From: HB2-32-21 sp040235495
Lineage (GTDB): Bacteria; Pseudomonadota; Gammaproteobacteria; Pseudomonadales; Porticoccaceae
Assembly: GCA_040235495.1 (NCBI GenBank)
Contig: JBECKV010000004.1
Coordinates: forward strand, 1-14,348
DNA: 14,348 nucleotides
Reading direction: 5' to 3'
The position numbers and the translations under genes are program-made. Below are positions 6,018-13,028 of the stretch, in pieces; within the stretch, counting starts at the first letter, position 1; the number at the start of each line of letters is the position of its first letter. Under the pieces are notes generated by a model that ran no database searches, was not told the origin of the DNA, and saw nothing but the letters and a program-made list of their open reading frames with translations.

Positions 6018-6373
6018 AATTCCACGCCGCCTGCGCGCACCGCCTCGGCCAGGGCCTTTACCCGGCCGTGGTATTTGAAGCCACCGCGGTCAAAGGCGAC
6101 GCGCGTAACACCAGCCGCCTTGGCGCGTTCGGCCAGCAGTGTGCCCACCGACTCGGCAGCGGTGCAGTTGCCGGTATTGCCCTTGCCGCGAAGCTCGCCA
6201 TCGAGCGATGAAGCGCTAGCAAGCACACGATCGCCGCCCTGAGCGGGTTGAATCACCTGGGCGTAAATATGTCGTGGGGTCCGGAAAACACACAGCCGGG
6301 TGACGTCCAATTCACGAATTTTGCTGCGGGCGCGACGCGCTCGGCGCAACCTGGACTGCTTTTTGTCTTTCAT
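6014..6373 (-). CDS. rplR: 50S ribosomal protein L18
   Basis: 5S rRNA-binding protein of the central protuberance, acting with L5 and L25. The 119-residue product has a very basic N-terminus (KDKKQSRLRRARRARSKIRE), then TRLCVFRTPRHIYAQVI (about 25-41) and the C-terminal VAFDRGGFKYHGRVKALAEA with the final GGVEF. ATG start without a convincing Shine-Dalgarno; it lies 16 nt after rplF, so translational coupling is likely. The stop codon is embedded in a hairpin, and an 82-nt gap follows before rpsE. Confidence 0.98.
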   Translation of the reverse strand: MKDKKQSRLRRARRARSKIRELDVTRLCVFRTPRHIYAQVIQPAQGGDRVLASASSLDGELRGKGNTGNCTAAESVGTLLAERAKAAGVTRVAFDRGGFKYHGRVKALAEAVRAGGVEF

Positions 6374-6389
6374 CGCTTATTTAAACCCG

Positions 6390-6920
6390 TTATTTCTTCT
6401 TGGCTTCTTTACGCCGCACATACTCATCCGCATAACGCACACCCTTGCCTTTGTAGGGCTCGGGCGGTCGAAAAGCTCGAATTTCCGCGGCCACCTGACC
6501 GAGCAATTGCTTGTCGGCGGACTTCAATATAATTTCGGTCTGGCTAGGCGTGTCGGCACTGACACCCTCGGGGAGTTCATACACCACCGGGTGTGAAAGC
6601 CCCAGGGTCAGGTTTATGTTTTTTCCCTGCACCTGGGCCCGATAACCGACACCTATCAACTGCAGTTTTTTTTCAAAGCCCGCACTGACGCCAATAAGCA
6701 TGTTGTTGACCAGTGCCCGTGTAGTGCCCGCCATGGCCTTACTTTTAACACCCGCCCGCGCGCTGAAACGCAAGACATTATCCTGCTGGGCGATTTCCAC
6801 ATCATCATGGCGCGCCATGGAGAGCTGGCCCTTGCCACCCTTCACGGATACCTCGTTGTCCTTGAGCACCACTTCGACACCCTCGGGTATTTGAAGCGGG
6901 TTATTTGCGATTCTGGACAT
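6390..6920 (-). CDS. rplF: 50S ribosomal protein L6
   Basis: Large-subunit protein near the factor-binding centre beside the sarcin-ricin loop. The 176-residue product has two repeated alpha/beta domains (about 1-80 and 83-170). It begins MSRIANNPLQIPEGVEV, has the interdomain KLQLIGVGYRAQVQG and ends with the signature RPPEPYKGKGVRYADEYVRR. ATG start with AGGA 7 nt upstream. It lies 39 nt after rpsH. Confidence 0.98.
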   Translation of the reverse strand: MSRIANNPLQIPEGVEVVLKDNEVSVKGGKGQLSMARHDDVEIAQQDNVLRFSARAGVKSKAMAGTTRALVNNMLIGVSAGFEKKLQLIGVGYRAQVQGKNINLTLGLSHPVVYELPEGVSADTPSQTEIILKSADKQLLGQVAAEIRAFRPPEPYKGKGVRYADEYVRRKEAKKK

Positions 6921-6959
6921 CTGTTTTTCCTGTATTCCCGTTCCCGTATCCGGGCGCCA

Positions 6960-7352
6960 TCAGAAGACGGTGCAGAGTACTTCACCACCAATACCGGCCG
7001 CCTTCGCCGCCGCGCCAGTCATCACACCCTGGCTGGTCGAAACTATTGCCGTGCCCAGACCGCCGCGCACGCGGGGCATGTTGTTGACGCTGATATAGTG
7101 ACGCAGACCGGGCCGGCTGGTCCGGTCCAGTTCCTCAATCACGGGCTTGCCTTCGAAATATTTGAGTTCGATGGTCAGCTCGGGCTTGTCACCAGCTACG
7201 ACCGAAAAATCGGTGATATACCCTTCTTCCTTCAGGACCCGCGCCACTGCCACCTTGAGCTTTGCCGAAGGCATGGTCACGGACTCCTTTGAGCGGCTCA
7301 GGCCATTACGAATCCTGGTCAGCATATCTGCCAGGGGATCCTGCATACTCAT
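6960..7352 (-). CDS. rpsH: 30S ribosomal protein S8
   Basis: Primary 16S rRNA-binding protein of the 30S body, and in E. coli the translational repressor of the spc operon. The 130-residue product from the chosen ATG starts MSMQDPLADMLTRIRNG, exactly the family opening, and has MPSAKLKVAVARVLKEEGYI at about 27-46. The C-terminal RNA-binding motif is IVSTSQGVMTGAAAKAAGIG. The frame is open well upstream, but that extension is rpsN in another frame and has no family match. GAGGAG lies 9 nt upstream within a perfectly duplicated decamer, and an AUGUAA start-stop pair immediately precedes and overlaps the start. Confidence 0.97.
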   Translation of the reverse strand: MSMQDPLADMLTRIRNGLSRSKESVTMPSAKLKVAVARVLKEEGYITDFSVVAGDKPELTIELKYFEGKPVIEELDRTSRPGLRHYISVNNMPRVRGGLGTAIVSTSQGVMTGAAAKAAGIGGEVLCTVF

Positions 7353-7358
7353 TACATT

Positions 7359-7378
7359 TTGCTCCTCGTTGCTCCTCG
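7359..7378 (-). promoter_or_regulatory. rpsH: Tandemly duplicated Shine-Dalgarno of rpsH
   Basis: Forward TTGCTCCTCG occurs twice back to back (7359-7368 and 7369-7378), i.e. CGAGGAGCAA twice in the mRNA. Each copy holds a GAGGAG Shine-Dalgarno. The near one is 9 nt from the rpsH ATG, the far one 19 nt. Confidence 0.85.
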
Positions 7379-7386
7379 GGACCTGA

Positions 7387-7692
7387 CTACCAACTGGCCT
7401 TGACCAGACCCGGGACGTCACCCCGCATTGCCGCTTCGCGCAGCTTGTTGCGACAAAGTCCAAATTTACGATAAACGCCATGGGGTCGTCCGGTGACACG
7501 GCAGCGACGACGCTGGCGCGTGGGACTGGCGTCACGCGGCAATTTCTGCAACTTTGACTGTGCCTCCCAGCGCGCTTCATCACTGGCATTGACATCAACC
7601 ACTATGGCCTTCAACGCCGCGCGTTTGGCAGCGTATTTGGCAACCGTACGGGCTCGCCTCTTTTCCCGTTCAATCATTGATGTTTTAGCCAT
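7387..7692 (-). CDS. rpsN: 30S ribosomal protein S14, zinc-free form
   Basis: Small-subunit head protein, late in assembly. 101 residues, the long zinc-independent (C-) form: the family's paired CxxC motifs are absent, while LPRDASPTRQRRRCRVTGRP, HGVYRKFGL and REAAMRGDVPGLVKASW are all present. ATG start; Shine-Dalgarno weak, with GAGG inside the end of rplE some 15 nt upstream. It lies 9 nt after rplE, so coupling is plausible. Position between L5 and S8 is canonical. Confidence 0.98.
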   Translation of the reverse strand: MAKTSMIEREKRRARTVAKYAAKRAALKAIVVDVNASDEARWEAQSKLQKLPRDASPTRQRRRCRVTGRPHGVYRKFGLCRNKLREAAMRGDVPGLVKASW

Positions 7693-7701
7693 GATATTTT
7701 C

Positions 7702-8241
7702 TTAACCTCTCAGGGGAAAATTGAAAGCACGCAACAAGGCTCGACCTTCGTCATCGGTTCTTGCGGTGGTCGTGATGGTGATGTCAAGACCGCGCAGCTT
7801 GTCAATTTTGTCGTAATCGATTTCCGGAAAAATGATCTGTTCGCTCACGCCCATGGCAAAATTGCCGCGCCCATCAAAGGACTTTGGACTGATACCGCGA
7901 AAATCCCTGATCCTGGGTATCGCAATGGTGACCAGGCGCTCGATAAAATCATACATCCGCTCGCGCCGCAGGGTCACCTTACAACCTATGGGCCAGCCTT
8001 CGCGCACCTTGAAACCGGCAATGGATTTGCGCGCCAGGGTGATTACCGGTTTCTGCCCGGCAATGACCTGTAGATCATTGACCGCGTTTTCCAGCACTTT
8101 CTTGTCCGCCAGGCCTTCACCAACTCCCATATTCAGAGTTATTTTGGTGATTCTTGGCACCTCGCTGACATTCGCGAGTCCCAGCTCCTGCTTCAGTTGA
8201 GGGACCAGCTCATTGGTGTAATGGTCCTTGAGACTTGCCAT
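7702..8241 (-). CDS. rplE: 50S ribosomal protein L5
   Basis: 5S rRNA-binding protein of the central protuberance that touches P-site tRNA and bridges to S13. 179 residues, same as E. coli: MASLKDHYTNELVPQLKQEL at the N-terminus, then PRITKITLNMGVGEGLADKK, GCKVTLRRERMYDFIERLV (about 85-103) and RALLRAFNFPLRG at the C-terminus. ATG start with GAGGA about 8 nt upstream; 12 nt after rplX. In E. coli the S8 repressor target lies at this gene's start. Here I see only a weak 5-bp pairing around the ATG, not a convincing S8 site. Confidence 0.98.
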   Translation of the reverse strand: MASLKDHYTNELVPQLKQELGLANVSEVPRITKITLNMGVGEGLADKKVLENAVNDLQVIAGQKPVITLARKSIAGFKVREGWPIGCKVTLRRERMYDFIERLVTIAIPRIRDFRGISPKSFDGRGNFAMGVSEQIIFPEIDYDKIDKLRGLDITITTTARTDDEGRALLRAFNFPLRG

Positions 8242-8253
8242 TGCTGTAATCCT

Positions 8254-8577
8254 CTAGCCTTTTACCGGCTCGCCACTGGACTTGAACACCCGCACTTTGC
8301 GGCCATCGTCGAGCACTTTGAAGCCGACGCGATCCGCCTTGCCCGACTCGGCATTAAATAACCCGACATTGGAAGCGTTTATAGGTGCCTCGCGCTCGAC
8401 AATGCCGCCAGGCACGCCCATCTGGGGATTGGGTTTTTGATGCTTTTTAACCATCTGTACCCCGGACACCAACAGACGTCCGTCGCCGAGCACCTTGAGC
8501 ACCTTGCCGCGCTTGCCTTTATCACGCCCCGCCAGGACGACGACGTCGTCGTTGCGGATAATTTTTCTCTTCGCCAT
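8254..8577 (-). CDS. rplX: 50S ribosomal protein L24
   Basis: Assembly-initiator protein that binds the 5' domain of 23S rRNA near the tunnel exit. 107 residues from the chosen ATG: MAKRKIIRNDDVVVLAGRDK, then GKRGKVLKVLGDGRLLVSGV (KOW-type beta motif), KKHQKPNPQMGVPGGIVERE and GFKVLDDGRKVRVFKSSGE. The frame opens six codons earlier, but the family begins near MAKRKI and AGG sits 8 nt before this ATG. It lies 43 nt after rplN. Confidence 0.96.
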   Translation of the reverse strand: MAKRKIIRNDDVVVLAGRDKGKRGKVLKVLGDGRLLVSGVQMVKKHQKPNPQMGVPGGIVEREAPINASNVGLFNAESGKADRVGFKVLDDGRKVRVFKSSGEPVKG

Positions 8578-8609
8578 CGTTAAACCTACCTGCAAAACGC
8601 GTCTCTTCG

Positions 8610-8624
8610 CTAGCCAGGAGCTAG
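8610..8624 (-). other. Small hairpin spanning the rplN stop codon
   Basis: CTAGC (8610-8614) and GCTAG (8620-8624) pair around a 5-nt loop. The rplN TAG (8621-8623) is within the first mRNA arm. The arrangement resembles the larger hairpin at the rplR stop. Five pairs only, so weak. Confidence 0.35.
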
Positions 8625-8989
8625 AGCACCTCTGGAGCCAGTGAAATAATTCTCATAAAGCGCTCGCCACGCAATTCACGGGTCACCGGTCCAAATATAC
8701 GCGTGCCGATCGGCGCCAGCTGCGGGTTGAGCAATACCGCGGCGTTATCATCAAACTTGATCAGGCTGCCATCCTGGCGCCGGACACCATGCTTGGTCCG
8801 CACCACCACCGCATTCATCACCTGCCCTTTTTTCACCTTGCCACGCGGAATAGCTTCCTTGACTGTCACCTTGATAATGTCACCGACAGCGGCGTAGCGG
8901 CGGTGAGAACCGCCGAGCACCTTGATACACATGACACGGCGCGCGCCACTGTTGTCCGCTACGTCAAGATAGCTCTGTGTCTGAATCAT
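8621..8989 (-). CDS. rplN: 50S ribosomal protein L14
   Basis: Large-subunit interface protein next to L19, forming bridge B8 with 16S rRNA and the binding site of the silencing factor RsfS. 122 residues: MIQTQSYLDVADNSGARRVM, then CIKVLGGSHRRYAAVGD (about 21-37), VVVRTKHGVRRQDGSLIKFD and the C-terminal ELRGERFMRIISLAPEVL. ATG start; AGGA is close (about 4 nt) and GAGGG lies about 12 nt upstream. It opens the spc block, with only 48 nt from rpsQ and no clear promoter. Confidence 0.98.
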   Translation of the reverse strand: MIQTQSYLDVADNSGARRVMCIKVLGGSHRRYAAVGDIIKVTVKEAIPRGKVKKGQVMNAVVVRTKHGVRRQDGSLIKFDDNAAVLLNPQLAPIGTRIFGPVTRELRGERFMRIISLAPEVL

Positions 8990-9037
8990 GTTCCTGTATT
9001 CCCTCTAAACCTGGTTAGTACTCAAAAATGCACGGGT

Positions 9038-9298
9038 CTAGGCAACCGAAGCACGACTGATGACTTCCACCAGCTTCCACGATTTGGATTTGGAGATCGG
9101 CCGGGTTTCAGTGATCGTCACCACGTCCCCAATGGCGCACTGATTGTCTTCATCGTGAGCCTTGATTTTGCTGGAACGGTTGATCACCTTGCCATACAAG
9201 GGGTGCTTAACCCGACGTTCTATCAAAACCGTGATGGTTTTATCCATTTTGTCGCTGACCACTCTGCCGGTGAGCGTGCGCGCCTTGTTTTCAGCCAT
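9038..9298 (-). CDS. rpsQ: 30S ribosomal protein S17
   Basis: Primary 16S rRNA-binding OB-fold protein of the 30S body. 86 residues from the chosen ATG: MAENKARTLTGRVVSDKMDK, then IERRVKHPLYGKVINRSSKI, HDEDNQCAIGDVVTITETRP and ISKSKSWKLVEV. A further in-frame ATG five codons upstream lies inside rpmC and has no Shine-Dalgarno; the family usually starts a few residues before RTL.GRVVS. The ATG follows the rpmC TGA by one base, so coupling is likely. Last gene of the S10 block. Confidence 0.96.
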   Translation of the reverse strand: MAENKARTLTGRVVSDKMDKTITVLIERRVKHPLYGKVINRSSKIKAHDEDNQCAIGDVVTITETRPISKSKSWKLVEVISRASVA

Positions 9299-9299
9299 A

Positions 9300-9491
9300 T
9301 CAGCTTCCCGCATTTTCGTTTAGTACGGTTTTGATGCGTGCTATCCGACGACGCACCTGTTTCAATTCATGCGTTTTTTCCAGCTGACCCGTGGCTCGCC
9401 TCATACGCATCCTGAACTGTTTTTGCAGCTCACTTTCGAGACTGGCCCGCAGCTCTTCGCGCGACTTGTTACGCAGTTCGTTCACCTTCAT
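9300..9491 (-). CDS. rpmC: 50S ribosomal protein L29
   Basis: Helical protein at the tunnel exit, part of the SRP and trigger-factor docking area with L23. 63 residues: MKVNELRNKSREELRASLES, then LQKQFRMRMRRATGQLEKTH and VRRRIARIKTVLNENA. The same length as E. coli L29. The ATG overlaps the rplP stop by one base (TGATG). A GTG one codon earlier is in frame but would not match the family start. Confidence 0.97.
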   Translation of the reverse strand: MKVNELRNKSREELRASLESELQKQFRMRMRRATGQLEKTHELKQVRRRIARIKTVLNENAGS

Positions 9492-9904
9492 CACATCACC
9501 GATCGCTTGACAAAAGCAGTGCCAATGGGCAGTTTCGCCGCCGCCAGGGTAAACGCTTCCCTGGCCAGGGTTTCGGACACTCCTTCCATTTCATAGAGTA
9601 CTTTTCCAGGCTGAATCCGCGCCACCCAGTATTCAACGTTGCCCTTGCCCTTCCCCATCCGCACTTCCAGCGGTTTCTGAGTTACAGGCTTGTCGGGAAA
9701 TACGCGAATCCAGATTTTGCCGCCGCGCTTGACATGGCGCGTCATCGCCCGTCGCGCCGCCTCTATCTGACGGGCGGTCAGACGACCCCGCCCGGTCGCT
9801 TTAAGTCCGTATTCACCGAAGCTGACTTTACTACCCCTCTGAGCCAGGCCACGGTTTCGACCTTTGTGCTGTTTGCGGAATTTGGTTCGTTTTGGTTGCA
9901 GCAT
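9491..9904 (-). CDS. rplP: 50S ribosomal protein L16
   Basis: Late-assembly large-subunit protein near the A-site and peptidyl-transferase centre. 137 residues: MLQPKRTKFRKQHKGRNRGL, RGRLTARQIEAARRAMTRHV, GGKIWIRVFPDKPVTQKPLE and YWVARIQPGKVLYEMEGV. Arg82 within VRMGKGKG corresponds to E. coli Arg81, the residue hydroxylated by RoxA (YcfD) in that species. One residue longer than E. coli because of an insertion near residue 23. ATG start; its stop overlaps the rpmC start. Confidence 0.98.
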   Translation of the reverse strand: MLQPKRTKFRKQHKGRNRGLAQRGSKVSFGEYGLKATGRGRLTARQIEAARRAMTRHVKRGGKIWIRVFPDKPVTQKPLEVRMGKGKGNVEYWVARIQPGKVLYEMEGVSETLAREAFTLAAAKLPIGTAFVKRSVM

Positions 9905-9942
9905 TTCACTCTGCCCTGTTTACCCGATCTTCTTGTGCCCGA

Positions 9943-10605
9943 TTACTTCTTGCCCGTCGCCGCTTCAGGCGCGGCGTCTCCCAGCACCTCGCCCTTGAAC
10001 ACCCAGACCTTGACACCGATGATGCCGTAGGTGGTGGCAGCTTCGGCAGTCGCATAGTCGATGTCAGCACGCAGGGTATGCAAGGGTACTCGGCCTTCCC
10101 GGTACCATTCGGTGCGCGCGATTTCCGCGCCGCCCAAACGGCCACCGACCTGAATCTTGACGCCCAGCGCACCTTGACGCATGGCATTTTGCACGGCTCG
10201 TTTCATCGCCCGGCGGAACATGACCCGCCGCTCCAGCTGTTGGGCGACACTTTCCGCCACCAGGGCGGCATCGAGATCCGGCTTGCGAACTTCCTCGATA
10301 TTGATATGCACGGGAATGCCCATTTTTTGGGCCACCATGGTACGCAGTTTCTCGACATCCTCGCCTTTCTTGCCGATTACGATACCGGGTCGCGCAGTAT
10401 GAATAGTGATACGCGCGGTCTCGGCTGGACGCTCTATGTCGATGCGGCTGACCGAGGCGTGCGCCAAGGACTTCCTGATGTAATCCCGCACCTCCAGGTC
10501 CGCATTGAGCTTGTCGGCATAGTCACTGCCACCGGCGTACCAAGTGGACGTATGCTTTTTGACAATCCCGAGGCGAATCCCGGTTGGATGTACTTTCTGA
10601 CCCAT
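9943..10605 (-). CDS. rpsC: 30S ribosomal protein S3
   Basis: Head protein at the mRNA entry tunnel, with mRNA helicase activity shared with S4 and S5. 220 residues from ATG 10605: MGQKVHPTGIRLGIVKKHTS, a KH type-2 domain with GKKG at 78-81, and a C-terminal domain with GGRLGGAEIARTEWYREGRV. Arg131, Arg132 and Lys135 match the helicase residues of E. coli S3. The C-terminal basic tail is shorter than in E. coli (233 residues). The frame is open 61 codons further upstream over rplV, but that has no family match. AGGAG lies upstream and the ATG follows the rplV TGA by one base. Confidence 0.97.
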   Translation of the reverse strand: MGQKVHPTGIRLGIVKKHTSTWYAGGSDYADKLNADLEVRDYIRKSLAHASVSRIDIERPAETARITIHTARPGIVIGKKGEDVEKLRTMVAQKMGIPVHINIEEVRKPDLDAALVAESVAQQLERRVMFRRAMKRAVQNAMRQGALGVKIQVGGRLGGAEIARTEWYREGRVPLHTLRADIDYATAEAATTYGIIGVKVWVFKGEVLGDAAPEAATGKK

Positions 10606-10606
10606 G

Positions 10607-10957
10607 TCAGCTCCTGCTACCTTGGATTTGATCCGCGACCTTGACGGTGATGTGACAGTATCGCTTGAAAATTCTGTCGGCTCGCCCCTTGGCCCGCGGT
10701 CGCAGACGCTTGAGCGTCGTACCCTCATCGACAAAAATAGTCGACACGACCAGCTCGTCCACATCTGCGCCCTCATTATGTTCGGCATTGGCTATCGCCG
10801 ACTCCAGGAGCTTTTTGATTAATACCGCGCCTTTTTTGTTGCTGTACTCGAGAATATCGAGCGCGTCTTCCACGCGCTTGCCACGCACCTGGTCCGCAAC
10901 CAGGCGAGCTTTCTGAGCGGACAGGTGCGCCCGGCTGAGTTTTGCTGATACTTCCAT
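10607..10957 (-). CDS. rplV: 50S ribosomal protein L22
   Basis: Large-subunit protein whose long beta hairpin lines the peptide exit tunnel with L4; site of macrolide-resistance changes and of nascent-chain stalling. 116 residues from the ATG: MEVSAKLSRAHLSAQKARLV, DALDILEYSNKKGAVLIKKL, ESAIANAEHNEGADVDEL, and the tunnel hairpin at about 80-98 (TLKRLRPRAKGRADRIFKR). A GTG one codon upstream is also in frame; the ATG has GGAG at 8-nt spacing and gives the family's ME start. It is 14 nt after rpsS. Confidence 0.96.
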   Translation of the reverse strand: MEVSAKLSRAHLSAQKARLVADQVRGKRVEDALDILEYSNKKGAVLIKKLLESAIANAEHNEGADVDELVVSTIFVDEGTTLKRLRPRAKGRADRIFKRYCHITVKVADQIQGSRS

Positions 10958-10971
10958 CACCTTCGCTCCGC

Positions 10972-11244
10972 TTACCTGGCTTTCTTGTCGGCAACGTGGC
11001 CCTTGTAGGTGCGTGTGGGCGCAAATTCACCCAACTTATGCCCTACCATATCTTCGCTAACCGCGACCGGGACATGCTGTCTACCGTTGTGTACGGCCAA
11101 GGTCAGGCCAACCATGCGCGGCACGATCATTGAGCGCCGGGACCAGGTTTTGATGGGTCGCCGATCGTTTTTTTCCGCGGCCTCATCCACCTTTTTCATC
11201 AGGTGTATATCGATATAAGGGCCCTTTTTGAGTGAACGTGGCAC
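10972..11244 (-). CDS. rpsS: 30S ribosomal protein S19
   Basis: Head protein that pairs with S13 and bridges to the 50S. 90 residues: MPRSLKKGPYIDIHLMKKVD, then RRPIKTWSRRSMIVPRMVGL, TLAVHNGRQHVPV and MVGHKLGEFAPTRTYKGH. The start codon is GTG, with a strong GAGGAG 8 nt upstream; the family opening PRSLKKGP fixes it and there is no usable ATG. It lies 27 nt after rplB. Confidence 0.97.
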   Translation of the reverse strand: MPRSLKKGPYIDIHLMKKVDEAAEKNDRRPIKTWSRRSMIVPRMVGLTLAVHNGRQHVPVAVSEDMVGHKLGEFAPTRTYKGHVADKKAR

Positions 11245-11271
11245 TGTTTAATCTCCTCGGTTCCGCCGCCG

Positions 11272-12099
11272 CTATTTCTTATCTCGACGACGCACGATCA
11301 TATTGTTCGTACGCTTGTTCTTGCGCGTCTTATAGCCCTTGGTCGGGGTGCCCCAGGGCGACACCGGGTGCCGACCTCCGGAGGTTTTACCCTCACCGCC
11401 GCCGTGGGGATGGTCTACCGGGTTCATCGCCACACCGCGAACGGTCGGCCTGATGCCTCGCCAGCGCTTGGCGCCGGCCTTGCCCAGGGAACGAAGATTG
11501 TGTTCACTGTTGCCGACTTCGCCAATGGTTGCGCGGCAGTCCGATAACACTTTCCGCATCTCGCCACTACGCAGACGCAGAGTGGCGTGCCGCCCCTCGC
11601 GAGCAACCAGCTGCACCGATGCGCCGGCACTGCGGGCCAGTTGCGCGCCCTTGCCAGGCTTTAGCTCGACACAATGGATCACACTGCCCACCGGGATGGT
11701 TCTCAGGGGCAGACAGTTTCCAGCCTTGATCGCCGCCATCTGGCCCGACTGCACCGAATCACCAGCGCTCAAGCCCTTGGGCGCGATAATGTAGCGCCGC
11801 TCGCCATCGGCATAACATAGCAGCGCTATGTTTGCCGTGCGGTTGGGGTCGTACTCAAGGCGCTCGACCTTTGCCGGCACCTCGTCCTTATCACGCTTGA
11901 AATCGATCACCCGATAATGTTGCTTGTGACCACCGCCGACGTGGCGAACGGTGACACGACCGCCGTTATTGCGCCCGCCACCCTTGTTTTGCCGTTCCAG
12001 CAGAGGGCCGTGGGGCGCGCCCTTGTGCAAATCGGGATGAACGACACTGACTACGAATCTGCGACCCGGCGAGGTGGGTTTTCTTTTGACTACGGGCAT
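11272..12099 (-). CDS. rplB: 50S ribosomal protein L2
   Basis: Highly conserved primary 23S rRNA-binding protein at the subunit interface, needed for subunit joining and peptidyl-transfer activity. 275 residues from the chosen ATG: MPVVKRKPTSPGRRFVVSVV, KGGGRNNGGRVTVRHVGGGH (39-58), the OB-fold and SH3-like body, then GVAMNPVDHPHGGGEGK. His230 matches the functionally important His229 of E. coli. The C-terminus is basic (RKNKRTNNMIVRRRDK). The frame is open 27 codons earlier over rplW, without family match; GGGAG sits 7 nt before this ATG. It lies 11 nt after rplW. Confidence 0.98.
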   Translation of the reverse strand: MPVVKRKPTSPGRRFVVSVVHPDLHKGAPHGPLLERQNKGGGRNNGGRVTVRHVGGGHKQHYRVIDFKRDKDEVPAKVERLEYDPNRTANIALLCYADGERRYIIAPKGLSAGDSVQSGQMAAIKAGNCLPLRTIPVGSVIHCVELKPGKGAQLARSAGASVQLVAREGRHATLRLRSGEMRKVLSDCRATIGEVGNSEHNLRSLGKAGAKRWRGIRPTVRGVAMNPVDHPHGGGEGKTSGGRHPVSPWGTPTKGYKTRKNKRTNNMIVRRRDKK

Positions 12100-12110
12100 G
12101 ACCGCTCTCC

Positions 12111-12404
12111 CTACACCGTGGTGAAATCGATATCCTGGCCAGGCACCAGGCGGACATAGGCTTTTTTCCAGTCCGAACATTTGCCAAGCCCGGTACGCGT
12201 ACGCCGCGTTTTGCCCTTGACATTAACAATATGCACGCCCAGCACCTGCACGCCAAAAAGCGTCTCCACCGCCGCTTTTATCTCTCGCTTTTCCGCGCTT
12301 GGCACCACCTTGAACACAACCTGGTTGCTGCTTTCACCAAGACCCGCGGTCTTTTCCGTGATCACCGGTTGCAACAGGATTTTGAGAAGCCGCTCGTTGT
12401 TCAT
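12111..12404 (-). CDS. rplW: 50S ribosomal protein L23
   Basis: Tunnel-exit protein and docking point for trigger factor, SRP and SecY. 97 residues: MNNERLLKILLQPVITEKTA, then VVFKVVPSAEKREIKAAVET, LFGVQVLGVHIVNVKGKTRR and DWKKAYVRLVPGQDID. Glu17 matches Glu18 of E. coli, the key chaperone contact. The start overlaps the rplD stop as ATGA (4 nt), giving close translational coupling. Confidence 0.97.
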   Translation of the reverse strand: MNNERLLKILLQPVITEKTAGLGESSNQVVFKVVPSAEKREIKAAVETLFGVQVLGVHIVNVKGKTRRTRTGLGKCSDWKKAYVRLVPGQDIDFTTV

Positions 12405-13015
12405 ACCAGCATCTCCTCTATTTTGCGCAGGGCCGGCACCGTCACCAACACCTTTTCAAAACGAATCAGGCTGACCGGGTCCAGGCCAGCAGCGTCGCGC
12501 ACGTCCACCTTGTGCAGGTTGCGCGCGGACAAATAGAGGTTCTCGTTGACCTCTTCGGTCAAAATAAGCACATCGCTGAGACCCAACTCGTTGAGCCTCG
12601 CTACCAGGGCCTTGGTCTTTGGGGACTCCATGTCAAAGCTCTCGACCACCACCAGGCGTTCCTGACGGGCCAGCTCCGAGAATATCGAACGCAGGGCGCC
12701 ACGATACATCTTGCGATTGAGTTTCTGGCTGTGATCCTGCGGCCGCGCGGCAAAGGTGACCCCACCGGAACGCCAGATCGGACTGCTCGATGTGCCCGCG
12801 CGGGCTCGCCCAGTGCCTTTCTGCCGCCATGGTTTCCTGCCGCCACCGGCTACCGCCGCGCGATTCTTCTGCGCGCGCGTACCCTGCCGCGCGCCTGCAA
12901 GAGCGGCGGTTACCGCCTGGTGCACCAGACTTTGATTGAATTCACTGGCAAAGGCCGCGTCAGACACGGTAAGCGTTCCGCCACTGCCGCCAGGTGTAGC
13001 TATGCTCAGCTCCAT
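12401..13015 (-). CDS. rplD: 50S ribosomal protein L4
   Basis: Large-subunit protein with a long loop lining the exit tunnel opposite L22. In E. coli it also represses the S10 operon by premature termination and translational block, and binds RNase E. 204 residues: VHQAVTAALAGARQGTRAQK at about 31-50, the tunnel loop GGGRKPWRQKGTGRARAGTS (57-76), and SPIWRSGGVTFAARPQDHSQ. ATG start with GGGGG about 8 nt upstream; 13 nt after rplC. The E. coli-type leader target is not visible upstream of rpsJ here. Confidence 0.98.
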   Translation of the reverse strand: MELSIATPGGSGGTLTVSDAAFASEFNQSLVHQAVTAALAGARQGTRAQKNRAAVAGGGRKPWRQKGTGRARAGTSSSPIWRSGGVTFAARPQDHSQKLNRKMYRGALRSIFSELARQERLVVVESFDMESPKTKALVARLNELGLSDVLILTEEVNENLYLSARNLHKVDVRDAAGLDPVSLIRFEKVLVTVPALRKIEEMLV

Positions 13016-13028
13016 CGTCTTTTACCCC

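Noticed and set aside
7353..7598. 82-codon N-terminal extension of rpsH
   Set aside because: It overlaps rpsN in another frame; the S8 family starts MSMQDP at 7352.
8225..8260. E. coli-like S8 repressor site at the start of rplE
   Set aside because: Only a 5-bp pairing (AATGG with CCATT) around the start codon is visible; the helix-21-like core of the known S8 target was not recognised.
8990..9037. TTGAGT followed 17-18 nt later by GGAATA/GAATAC as an spc promoter
   Set aside because: The -10 match is too poor and overlaps the rplN ribosome-binding region.
10606..10788. 61-codon N-terminal extension of rpsC
   Set aside because: It overlaps rplV in another frame. The S3 family starts MGQKVHP, just after the rplV stop.
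12100..12180. 27-codon N-terminal extension of rplB
   Set aside because: It overlaps rplW in another frame. The L2 family starts at MPVVK..., with GGGAG 7 nt upstream of ATG 12099.
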